This document shows positions 61,401 to 64,000 of a stretch of 64,000 nucleotides of DNA, in pieces. Each line of letters begins with the position of its first letter. Positions within the stretch are counted from its first letter, which is position 1. The DNA comes from Acidobacteriota bacterium (GTDB lineage Bacteria > Acidobacteriota > Thermoanaerobaculia > Gp7-AA8): contig JAFATB010000006.1 in assembly GCA_019244185.1 (NCBI GenBank), positions 186,001 through 250,000 on the forward strand. The letters are read 5' to 3'. The notes under the pieces were generated by a model, which worked only from the letters and a program-made list of their open reading frames with translations, made no database searches and was not told where the DNA came from. The position numbers and the translations under genes were made by a program.

Positions 61401-62428
61401 TTGAGCGCCTCGAGCGTCCATTCGGCGCTGCCGCGTCCCGCGGCGACGAGGAAGCTCGCGCCGGTGCTCTCGTCGACGATCGGCACCGGCTGCCCGAGGG
61501 AGACCGCGGGGACGACTTTCGACACGCGCAGCTGCGTCGGCGTGCCGATCGTCGCCGTGACCGAGTCGAGGCGGATGTTGCTGCCCGCGGGCGCGCCGTT
61601 GTCGACTTGCAGCACGACCGCGAAGAACTGGTGCAGCACGCCGAAGCCGGTCGGCACGACCAGCGCCGCCGGAATCGAAGGCCGCCCCGGCCGCCCTTCG
61701 TGATCGAGCCCGTCGCCGCCGTCAGGTGGTCCGCCATCGAGCTCGAACGTCGCCACCGAGGGCGGCTCGAAGCGCGGCGGACGCGCGTTCACCGGCACCG
61801 GCGGAATCGTGTACTGCGACTCGCGCGGCAGCGGCGTGACCTCGTGCGTGCGGCGGTCGATGATCACGGGATACGGGATCTCGACCGTGGTCTGGTCGAC
61901 GCCGAAGATGAACGTGTATTCGTAGACGTCGTAGTTGCGCGCGTCGACGACGATGCCGCGCTGGCGCAGCTCGTCGGGCGTCAGCTGTCGCACGCGCACG
62001 TGTGTCTCGAGCACGTCGCTGACGTTGATGATCGCGAACGACGGGACGGCCTGCTGGAGGAACGCGCCGTCCGCGCCGACGAGGCGGATGTTCTGCAGCT
62101 GATAATCCCCCTTCGCATGCAGCGCGGGGATCGCGAACGCGCGGCCGGGCGTCGTCGCGAGCGTGATCGGAGTGGTGATGCCGGGGCCGGTGAGCTCGCC
62201 GAGCGCGGAGAGCCCGTTCGCGGGCGGCGCCTCGTCGCCGGTCTTGCCGCCGAAGAGCGTCTGCACGTACGGCGGAACGTCGACGGCGGTGACGACCGGG
62301 TTGCGATCGACTTCCAGGCCGAGGCCGAGGATGTCGAGATCGGCTTTGGCGACCTCGCCGGCCGCGAGGGGGACGGCGAGGAGCGCGAGAAGACAAAAGA
62401 CTCCAATGCGTGTCTGACGGAGGCGCAT
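40496..62428 (-). CDS. giant secreted multidomain protein (7310 aa): carboxypeptidase-regulatory-like, Big_5-like, Gly-rich beta-helix-like, LVIVD-like propeller and discoidin (F5/8C)-like domains
   Basis: Uninterrupted ORF; signal peptide MRLRQTRIGVFCLLALLAVPLAAG; motifs GHIGRGG..., IALLDVSDPDHPAFVRSL...LRVYDVADPAN, HKPTSMSSW...EWWQVDLGAVQPIDAIDVWN. Confidence 0.95.
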   Translation of the reverse strand: MRLRQTRIGVFCLLALLAVPLAAGEVAKADLDILGLGLEVDRNPVVTAVDVPPYVQTLFGGKTGDEAPPANGLSALGELTGPGITTPITLATTPGRAFAIPALHAKGDYQLQNIRLVGADGAFLQQAVPSFAIINVSDVLETHVRVRQLTPDELRQRGIVVDARNYDVYEYTFIFGVDQTTVEIPYPVIIDRRTHEVTPLPRESQYTIPPVPVNARPPRFEPPSVATFELDGGPPDGGDGLDHEGRPGRPSIPAALVVPTGFGVLHQFFAVVLQVDNGAPAGSNIRLDSVTATIGTPTQLRVSKVVPAVSLGQPVPIVDESTGASFLVAAGRGSAEWTLEALKAGTHSVNVEVNATYQQPGQPDFPLRGHVSTTLVVSDPRFQINFSHPDTVRKDERYTAYAFVTNLSANFQHVLLDLSQIPACTSGAAAENICREEGTAPTAELDLQPGEMKPVPYKLNSKITGKVFAAAGVANDETVGASVKLTMGVSATGIPLSPATLVLPYYARYLPSDFVDANMQLLGLGYSLATAPLTQATAKFPRVLKTDVFTRAQQIARAGQRIFVARRDLSASDPLENREPFFQLALDLLGNAERVDQANTAPELREWDDLRRAEESGRRAEAAMARQLETQAFSNGETPQQFVSEFAAATSHRTGFLFAYAHGANVDGAARPYAVSVTALATGTRADVPAEAAEGWIRTLPYAQLTRLNAGGDVGELALVGRWPNETLRVSVVPAAASFTLHLIYPDANDGVQLRTDLAITGATPGVAVDVDVVRGSHALVVKNAVGVATVNVVPQTPLRVIGAAQDLHLDDRGHIVSLLFNRPVRISDAATLRDQFALTVDVPKANYHVTRKNVPSDPNAQLQIPGAALQDDAKIINVTFDKALSRNAQYLLAVDAIHDISAPAVTFAVSDVVPRIDNDRPGAILTGLVLRGDNSVIPNVLVRMTGETGGEQIDVTGADGRFLYEFVPRDADSGIYGGYALSAEAEGKSAKLEGAVRLPGEVHTVNLQFLGRGRARGQVRYSDGEVVADVDVTIGSTMFDQVRHGRTDAAGNYDIGDLPVGPLTFSVFDNDGRPTFAANQIRVAGEVVTQDLVIVKRDAPGLGSVRVIVRRSDTNAPVAGALVGVWAQGYALRDGSTDADGTFLFSGIPAGVVSVLAADFGISRNGAGVEVELRPDQTLEQTLVLSVPAPNVETATLEGVVIRDDPAAPGDASKDAPAAGAIVTIDRVSPVTTNPDGSYTIADLPLSAAERRISVFDPATGRRGYFSVPTLVAGSNHFNMKLRSTEPAGTATMRIRLYGPQGEPVTGYRVIWPGFPATSFTPRGDGVYELPDMRVPQQVDVVAVPSGGNSPYGDQAASGNVRVDFGGQVGVTDLHLPGSGTIVVRTEIEQPCSTPPCYAQVLGPIAMSYSVWDEAEQGFRPKTFEGTPDSETGLVTFHNVPARQNVGLSTVRNPAGFAAGQAYLAYDGDVRNVTLRLSTIGDVTGRVYAHDGVTPVSGATVRLYTDRATYAPAITNPDGTFRFAAVAAGTPFTIVADLERDGVYRTGIVGGATPGGGGPVSNLVIVMRTQSTVEGQVLDQNGVKVPLARYWLRELAWPYRAIGTPQDPLQADINGRFVVSNVFTGDFRITAVDPTNQELRGDYQGHLSDEGDATQRSVQVRIGGAGTGAVSVTVTDPLLGFAKVANAEVALLRGSGRFDFTSTNDNGVAFFDGVPVGRYTIVAYSKSAGRAGHAVDFDVAAGSTVPVTVQLEFRGLVSGTLTDPESEPTPGLPSKGMPVQLQATGSSAAASTDVDGAFVFNGVPEGPFSLIAYEIGSLRRAVGPSGLFISTLVPEQKNIHLELERTATLTVRVHLPLDNGAAGDLAPLAEVTVWQGDLIWGPVPYYRGQQGNPTIFRKMLASSGYGFEVRELGGEGRVVKGGGGFGGALEKTEDVVLPTSGTVEVHVLDGSGNPVEDAKVDLFAPGIGNRTMFTPSTGSVTLPGVPFGWITASASKGNVTASGGGSLVSRSQPLQLTLNLGSNASVEGGVDAEIGNGTPSAGTRVLLLVTSRLSQPLRLETLTDANGAYRFTGIPVGGTTLAFTFYGPDDTTIGATRTVPVADGTTGTIVVPRVRIDATPPRVLSIDPPANATSVSPSTPITITFSEQLAAAYLNGSWFQLLATDDSSLVACTVEPSVRPDGTFIVKLVPPPPGAGQKFPLKSNVLYRLAIPAGIQDTTGNPMLTAVGSSFTTVNYTEPAVLKVDPAETEPIPASATFRVKFNKAIAANSFEIGGVVRLENLDAYKGNAVEVLPISAFPDPADATTFVIAPRGVAIAESSFYRLTVSGARDTQTPPNVQKDDRVFEFFSFDTKKPIARITSSDDNLVSELLYTASVRVTDDGTDDESNDIAYVDWLDANGTAIARVRTKPFAYSFAAPAATTTGSTFTLQAVATDLSGNSSPAPDVHTWNVLPNDPPRDILVTNTPDAAYPTHAVHTTVAFHDEGLKVTLALELRGTATNGDALHQIVGSQNITRPSTAVPFPDASFDWTLPATLKDGAATLVVTATDSVNKSGIAEVPLTVLADTTKPEIVAFTPKAETHYQYNTASGSYTIELQVRDAETGIARATISVGGVAQSGVTSSFDSATGITTFRKSVTVPPRNADTRVPVAVSVYDQRDNVTTDTHEVIYDRVDDATIPTAAWITPLDGAALPANQSDWLTTLRVRATDDVKVTSVRFESTALAAPVDATLRAGTSDVFEARVAFTFPADRTPFTVKAIVDDADPSHSVELPITIDPVDVDRVISANINISSITADQYANRSVLVRGVRVYVSVPLALKDLVLVDGAVLSNPEETKLDLTIADHLFVDADSRVDLTGRGYLGGLHGREDRTPGNASRLGRTRSGNGAANADASYGGIGGSYVGTTNATYGSITDPVDFGSGGGAQPSGGDRPGSNGGGAVLLRGGSGLARFVLAGPVLADGEPPSGSTFWMLGSGGTISLRAHALITGPWTRISANGADGGAENNLDRGAGGGRIELRASDRFEVALSAIQARGGRHTGADNEAHVDGGAGTIYLVRPGATLGELVVSSFDDRVPATAHRTAATPIGGGAFDSITIGPRVLARFDSEPSGTLTVDPSASIVRPNDPFALTLVSSDPAAGSSVAQNTTITVHVTAESASGIRQLRATLGVQPVDVFAYPNFVSPLGDTTLTIAIPNDAPLGATTLKLYATDRAGRVAESAPLAFNIIHNAAPVIDAFDVSATETYANHNIDVSAAASDDVAVTSLALASSQGSVTSGTATRPTPQTMTRTFSVAIPSSAPSGSDVTLTLSALDDVPGRIATTQTKTVHILKDTLAPSLAVATPQPNAQLQEGTGATFVVEATSSDAEVAVQRVTVTFDGVTSDLTYAGGDVYRRTLNVPSVDGSEPIAKTLTVTSIDYDGNTESRTLTVYIKPLVDPNAAALAWVCASPNASYPLGYEFPLRVTATPSSPSNGVERVEFSINGATPVLASRIGGSDQYEIRYTIPGGTANDTSFDVRVTATSAGGNQAVLLGSFTAVANAIDVSTRSVVTPLDAGYQNRDVVVRAGGDLVLSGEQHLRNLIVLDGGKVEQQQVADGTPLPVVSVQRLFVACGGAIDVSAQGYPGVTAYPGSATPTDSSGGGHIGRGGEWSPPGGGTYGSIEHPAEKGGGGHTIDPNYATTGGGVLRLDVETFVTVDGAIRANGIDNDTWGPGAGGSVYLTTRGRLAGGGSIEARGGGDNNNRGGGGGGAIAIEYGSLGGTIADHLVARGGRTNSGRPGAAGSVFIRANGAALGDLVIDNAGFGTGVETDLPWLGAHTIASVSNGTATLANRAYIQPFQVGNWARVVAPDGTIRGTYRIASIENDPQAATPSASFWFGNDQIAYDGYLVYRPGGFVEGRKIAMTKFENGQWSYDNDDGRPFVPFTPDASDRVFASFRKNSPHIYDVRRLTCGTTCGSIGGIAVAELVGGSVYANAYGGIYSGNVVRYVDTEFSEFLFAFDTDWRNVTLVRTAPRITLASTDGSPVVMQPGDQLRGVYRFNHVTVRGGAHVLSRDTIESANAPAVAADSSLVTNASGPAIDASKVTIEQGRTGPVLAGAAGAVRDAEGVDVFARNTARPALPATAELLQNASFIELAPNRGGLRLQKIPNFNQAPGTIETPEVGDSAYLTFNDRSPNNLAFIGVANHYFHFPTGNRWEVWPNGAWANSGFTQGTLDASTRFRLEKTPDSVQWYVNDALVYELKTVVPPSAKFTFGFRDDWMYFDNVEFYSTAYGTRTRPSAADGSFRVPFDGAAGDAVTIAARDRNVFRLTTGEISIGAIPANLGVASVTFPGEVTGGGSTTGTVTLRAPAGSEGVLVLLSTTSSAVAIPSSVVIPSGATTATFNVATTPVANAVSAPIAATWGGVSVTGTLQIVKDHTAPSIAVTSPVPNAAFTEGQSAPIVVTATVTDTDSGVKRVFATLDGNTYELAHGSGDTYSAQLPVPFVDGTQDVTRDLVVSAEDNNGNSGSANAIPLVIHPVVDANAPSLAWQCAGSDALFPAGYAAKLRVVAKAPTPANVIRKVELTVSGTTVQAAPLGNDVWEATFTVPDLADGTQLPTHVVATTASGTTASVDGSFTVMKGAVEIRSSGTITAADSAYEHRSIAVFDGVTLTIAGAHTFDRVALLGNAVLAPMQEQPLAISVSTLYVACGASIDATAKGYTNRGSYPGVPGVNGDEGGGHIGRGGGEADDHRTYGSVDRPQEFGSGGTDTGGGWGGGAIRVNATNVVVDGAIRANGATDAGSGLGSGGGGSVWITTARIAGGGSIEADGGSGACSTGGGGAIAIEYSDPSSVVPAAYARPGAFAGCTRAAGGAGSVFIKRSGATFGDVTFDAKGRANDRVELEGIGSGLALAGSTGATLVTDRATDVPAYFAGHWIRITAPDGTVKGTWRITAISARTLTLAPNGSESINIVAGDQWQGLYRFDTVTARDVTIVSWDPIEATTYDVFGTVAATRVSATGVVVHAQSTLTHPTGGSLTIDAANEVRVDAGGAIDTTARGYTLRGSYPGVAGVGGEEGASHIGRGGKVASLKTYGSIDRPSEAGGAGTDTGIASGGGVVRIRAARVTVHGAIRANGANTGQSTLGAGAGGSVWITAGSVTGSGSIETIGGDGCASGGGGAIAIETTDSASALPALLARAGHTGGACVTAAGAPGSILLHRAQSTYGELTIDAAGVATSAITDLPSLGNGVAQNGSNGATLVTDFNVLPFFAGHWVEIANANGVKGVWRIAATNGNILTLAPNAGESMDIQPGDAWYGVQRFDTVRLFGARLQSADRVDTASLSEDGASSHLYNSGAPQFPAAKRAQIAVTSTSNGDAIVALAGAVVDPDTPIHVVATNLRTGQATTPVDAAADGSFTIPLVARAGDTFTVRATDTHAFPLASPSIPVAGTIVEQNGLGALGIAPANVVAGTSATGTVQLLQPARSAGVVVALASSSGAATVPPTITIAGGATSAQFTIATPSSPNAANVTITATLGTTTKTATLHVLATGTYTTTVTGRVLDERAHAVANAAVTCDTTSVATDASGFFSIANMPATGAITCNATLTLADGTTLSGASAATTPVADGITNVGDLVLHSSVVVTQLSQSSWGVDGSFRARNVVRDGTTLLVSGAGGGAGNGDSDRIALLDVSDPDHPAFVRSLSAGNTAIYDVAAVDGWAYIASYDFCTVNYANPSATKNCYGSIGALSLALVNRYMYVATNSDYRLRVYDVADPANARLIREQAMVPGSGFGSFFWRLIDLGNGYLAGLSYSGHDLMIFDVRDVNNIVTVADLDLPDFRTSRGRLNGKTLYLTNAYQTAAVDVSDPAHPVVLSRAIHTDDGSEGIAIVGTEAFPAAGSYGLAQYDITSPAAPFFERTIPFGGTARDVLFYANHAYVANDLGIAYAKLPVAPQVSAVDLTLTRGASDTAVHGRATAVSGAAPLTVTVTNRTTGATATGFAVRADGSFDASIAASSGDAIDVTAYDVVGRASITTNAGFVPFGASMTDFPFGGGTYRARTVRTDGHWLAVAKWADEGISGSNNELAVFDISNPAAPVYKWTLAAAEGSSYGLAVRDGWAYVGSYDFCTIDLTSSTSTRHCVGLDAGDLGVAVAGNYAFTSVNFGHNDGRIRVYDVSNPASPHLVHEQDTTPGTQLESLLAFGDDYLVATQAPSHDVIVIDHRDVNNLVKLADVDIPNFSAFRGAISGDTLYLAGYGDKIAVVDLSNPASPVVKSVFSNGAMTQGVAVSGNRAVFGGLMLGALFYDITDPNAPRYLGRQQTSGNAFDVALVNGVLYVANEQGLVTIPEGVAFTGNSGAPQFPQSKRAQIVVTSDAGGDFVTGPAGAVIDPDTPIHLAAKNVRTGAIYSGPAASDGSFRISVGGQGGDAFTLTATDSHVAPLSSTVAVNGAIVDANQLSTLTIEPSSVNAGESTFGTVRLATPARSSGIVVTLTSSASSVTLPPSITIAAGQTTAQFSIATAASTSNVTATITARYQQTKIAALNVAGTNGALASLALDANAVEGGASVNATVTLGSAAPAGGALVSLAASTTQLHVPPAVLVPAGTSQVTFTVTTDRVGAATTASVFATYGASKSASLTLNACATLASVARPSSTPLATMWIDDAPPSGANASGDATFDATQVAAGSLALHFAAGSGARSWTFANAAPMSVQPDDNLVLYALVNPCDPPRQILATWSDGTTQWRASWGESRLTPAATQVQLAALPAGGVWTRLEVLASSLGITSATNVNSLTISVDGGEAWFDAIGDAACVLGKAAKPSYLPGETVWFDDALPAGGVERTPFDWSSAQAASGTLSMNVPNGGGSHQSHFDSASATMTLGMDDVIVVYALIDPCAPPRELMLEFNDGGWSRRVYWGDDLVAYGTDGTVERRRMGSMPKAGEWVRLEIPVSSMQMAGMSLRGMSFVIYDGQAWFDRVAKVTRVNLAYHKPTSMSSWLSVNGREAAAPSPCPYNCAEYPVDGDMYSYAHTGNAPQEWWQVDLGAVQPIDAIDVWNGGFNMCCQERLSRFWVHVSDTPFTSGDLNATLAQSGVTSYFYYPNAQRPSTFDVRRTGRYVRVQLSGQEYLHPAEVQVWAPVSPQRVNLSAGRKATQSSTYQDYGPWLAVNANTNGVLGSEYSINHTTANLEEWWSVDLCSVQAIDSIDVWGRLDWPPHFLTNFYIFVSDEPIAGSTTAEALADPKVAAYYYGTPVLIGGKTFPIGRTGRYVRVQMTASSQFAINLAEVQVWSSLQTLRALATPSAPKAAALSSSSSSSSSTSTQSRFDFANAYRRNAHGRAAGLR
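40650..41575 (-). other. two tandem discoidin/F5-8C-like domains at the C-terminus of the first giant protein
   Basis: VNLAYHKPTSMSSWLSVNG...EWWQVDLGAVQPIDAIDVWN...GRYVRVQLSG...AEVQVWAP and VNLSAGRKATQSSTYQDYG...EWWSVDLCSVQAIDSIDVWG...GRYVRVQMTA...AEVQVWSS. Confidence 0.8.
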
Positions 62429-62449
62429 GCAGGTGCTCGGCGCGGGCGG

Positions 62450-63307
62450 CTAGTGGGATTCGGGTTGAATGCGGGAGGGAAGCTGATCGAGCTCGCGGAG
62501 CTCGCGCGCGACGCGGACCGCCGGCGACTCGACTTTCCGCGCGCCCGGCGGAATCAGCTTGAGCTCCTCGGGCGCGAGCTCGCTGCGCACATCCAGCACA
62601 CTGTTGCGCATCGTCACGCGGGAACCGGCCGCGTCGATGGTGATGCTCGTTTCGAACGGCAGCGCGTAGTCGTCCTGCGCGGCGATGCCGTTTGCGGATT
62701 TCGCGCGATGCGCCGGATCGCCGTTCGTGGCGACGCGCAGAATCGCGTCGTGCTCCTCGCGGCGCGGATTGGGATACGCCGCGCCGATGAGGACCTCGAG
62801 CGCCGCGCGCGAGAGACGCGTATTGCGGTCGACGCCGATGTCGAGGGTGAGCTTGTCCGCGCCGTCGCGCGAGAGCTCGAACGAGTCGAGCGAGCGGCCA
62901 TTGCGCGTGCCTATTGTGCCGCGCGGCGTCGCCGTCCACGCCGCCGCGGATTTCTGTTGGGTCGCCGCCGGCTGCGCTTTCGCCAATGCATCGAACGGCG
63001 TAATGCTGTAGGTCCCCGCGCCGCGATCGATTTCCGTCAGCTGCTGCCGCGCATAATCCGCAATGACCACGCGCGCGCCGTTGACGGTGACGACTTCATC
63101 GCCCGCACAATACTGCTCGAACGTCGTGACCGTCTTCGCAATGGGATCTTCGACGCGCCGCACAATGTGCAGCGGCCGCGGGAACAATGCCTCCGCCGCC
63201 CGCACACCCGGCACGAACGCAGACACCACCACTGCCGCGCCGGCGACGAGCCGCACGAACAGTCTCCCCCGCCACACCCCCGAAAACACGGGCGTTTTGG
63301 ATTCCAC
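62450..63307 (-). CDS. secreted/periplasmic hypothetical protein, first gene of the giant operon
   Basis: GTG start at 63307 preferred: (V)ESKTPVFSGVWRGRLFVRLVAGAAVVVSAFVPGVRAAEA (membrane/signal segment); stop lies 21 nt before the first giant ATG. Confidence 0.75.
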   Translation of the reverse strand: MESKTPVFSGVWRGRLFVRLVAGAAVVVSAFVPGVRAAEALFPRPLHIVRRVEDPIAKTVTTFEQYCAGDEVVTVNGARVVIADYARQQLTEIDRGAGTYSITPFDALAKAQPAATQQKSAAAWTATPRGTIGTRNGRSLDSFELSRDGADKLTLDIGVDRNTRLSRAALEVLIGAAYPNPRREEHDAILRVATNGDPAHRAKSANGIAAQDDYALPFETSITIDAAGSRVTMRNSVLDVRSELAPEELKLIPPGARKVESPAVRVARELRELDQLPSRIQPESH

Positions 63308-63555
63308 GGATTGTCTCTCTCTCTTGGTTGGACCCTTGTGAGCCGCGCAGGATAGACGATTCCCCGGAAGTCCGCAACGGCTTTTTTCGGTAAATGCAAC
63401 GATTGCCATTGTGCAAAACGCGACGCGTCCACAGTCAAACAGCAGCCGAAATCAGGCTTCTATCGCGTAAGACGCGTGACGACGATGCGGCGGCCGCGAC
63501 TCCAATCGTGACGCACCTCCTTGACCGCATCCCCGCGCGCTGCTAAAGAACAGCC

Positions 63556-64000
63556 ATGCGACAACTCGGTCTCGTTCTCCTCGCGCTCGCGATGGCTCTG
63601 CCTCTCTCCGCCACGGAGCCCAATCCTTCCACCGCGCAGCGCGCGGAGCTCGAGAAGCTGCTCGCGGCCATGGACATGGACAAGTCGATGCACGACACGA
63701 TCGACGCGATGTACAAGAGCATCGAGCAGCAGTACGCGCAATCGGCCGAGGCGAACGGGAACGATCCGGAGGACGTGGCGGAGGCGAAGGAACTGTTCGC
63801 GGCGTTCCGCGAGCGCGCGGCGAAGATCGACTTCGGCGGCGACCTGCACGAGGCGGTGGTCCGCCTCTATGCGAAGTATTTCAATGAGAAGGAAATCGCG
63901 GACCTCACCGCGTTCTATCAGTCGCCCACCGGCCACAAGGCGGTGACGCTCATGCCGCAGCTGATGACGGACGCCATGCAGATGGGCGGACAGCATCTCT
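63556..64000 (+). CDS. DUF2059-like secreted protein (truncated by window edge)
   Basis: Not in the ORF track because no stop lies inside the window. MRQLGLVLLALAMALPLSATEPNPSTAQRAELEKLLAAMDMDKSMHDTIDAMYKSIEQQY...AVVRLYAKYFNEKEIADLTAFYQSPTGHKAVTLMPQLMTDAMQMGGQHL; signal peptide plus the DUF2059-type FYxSPxGxKxxxxMP motif. Confidence 0.88.
   Translation, partial: MRQLGLVLLALAMALPLSATEPNPSTAQRAELEKLLAAMDMDKSMHDTIDAMYKSIEQQYAQSAEANGNDPEDVAEAKELFAAFRERAAKIDFGGDLHEAVVRLYAKYFNEKEIADLTAFYQSPTGHKAVTLMPQLMTDAMQMGGQHL

Noticed and set aside
40880-63355. Long plus-strand ORFs (40880..43720, 45956..50044, 50288..52543, 52976..56500, 56588..63355) antisense to giant 1
   Set aside because: Same shadow-ORF effect; the 2255-aa ORF is low complexity and crosses the boundary of two minus-strand genes.

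Overview
GC-rich bacterial window; the organism cannot be identified from sequence alone. Three zones are visible. (A) About 1-11.4 kb is an accessory, defence-like island on both strands. It holds a left-edge-truncated STAS-like/GHKL-type ATP-binding protein, an HTH+ImmA/IrrE-type metalloprotease, and an AbiEii-like nucleotidyltransferase facing an AbiEi-like antitoxin tail-to-tail, with two perfect 30-bp palindromes beyond the antitoxin start. It also holds a tRNA-Met-like 3' fragment with a terminator, a P-loop (STAND-like) NTPase joined to a ~1000-aa helical-repeat region by an apparent 1-nt frameshift, a compact 4-gene cassette with an AP2-like protein, and a PD-(D/E)XK-like protein. (B) About 11.4-18.5 kb is a mobile/decay zone: small genes, an IS1-like DDE transposase with a frameshift, two IR-bounded ~130-147 bp elements, and a graveyard of RHS core/tip/immunity fragments. 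(C) About 18.05-63.3 kb is one minus-strand transcription unit dominated by two adjacent, intact, almost equally long giant secreted-protein genes (7310 and 7309 aa). The second is an RHS polymorphic toxin with >=19 Ig-like modules, an RHS core and an HH-type nuclease-like tip, followed by an ATGA-overlapping immunity gene. The twin-giant toxin operon plus its displaced-tip graveyard is my main candidate for an under-described system. A DUF2059-like gene runs off the right edge. Family names come from recognising motifs by eye; no database search was run.
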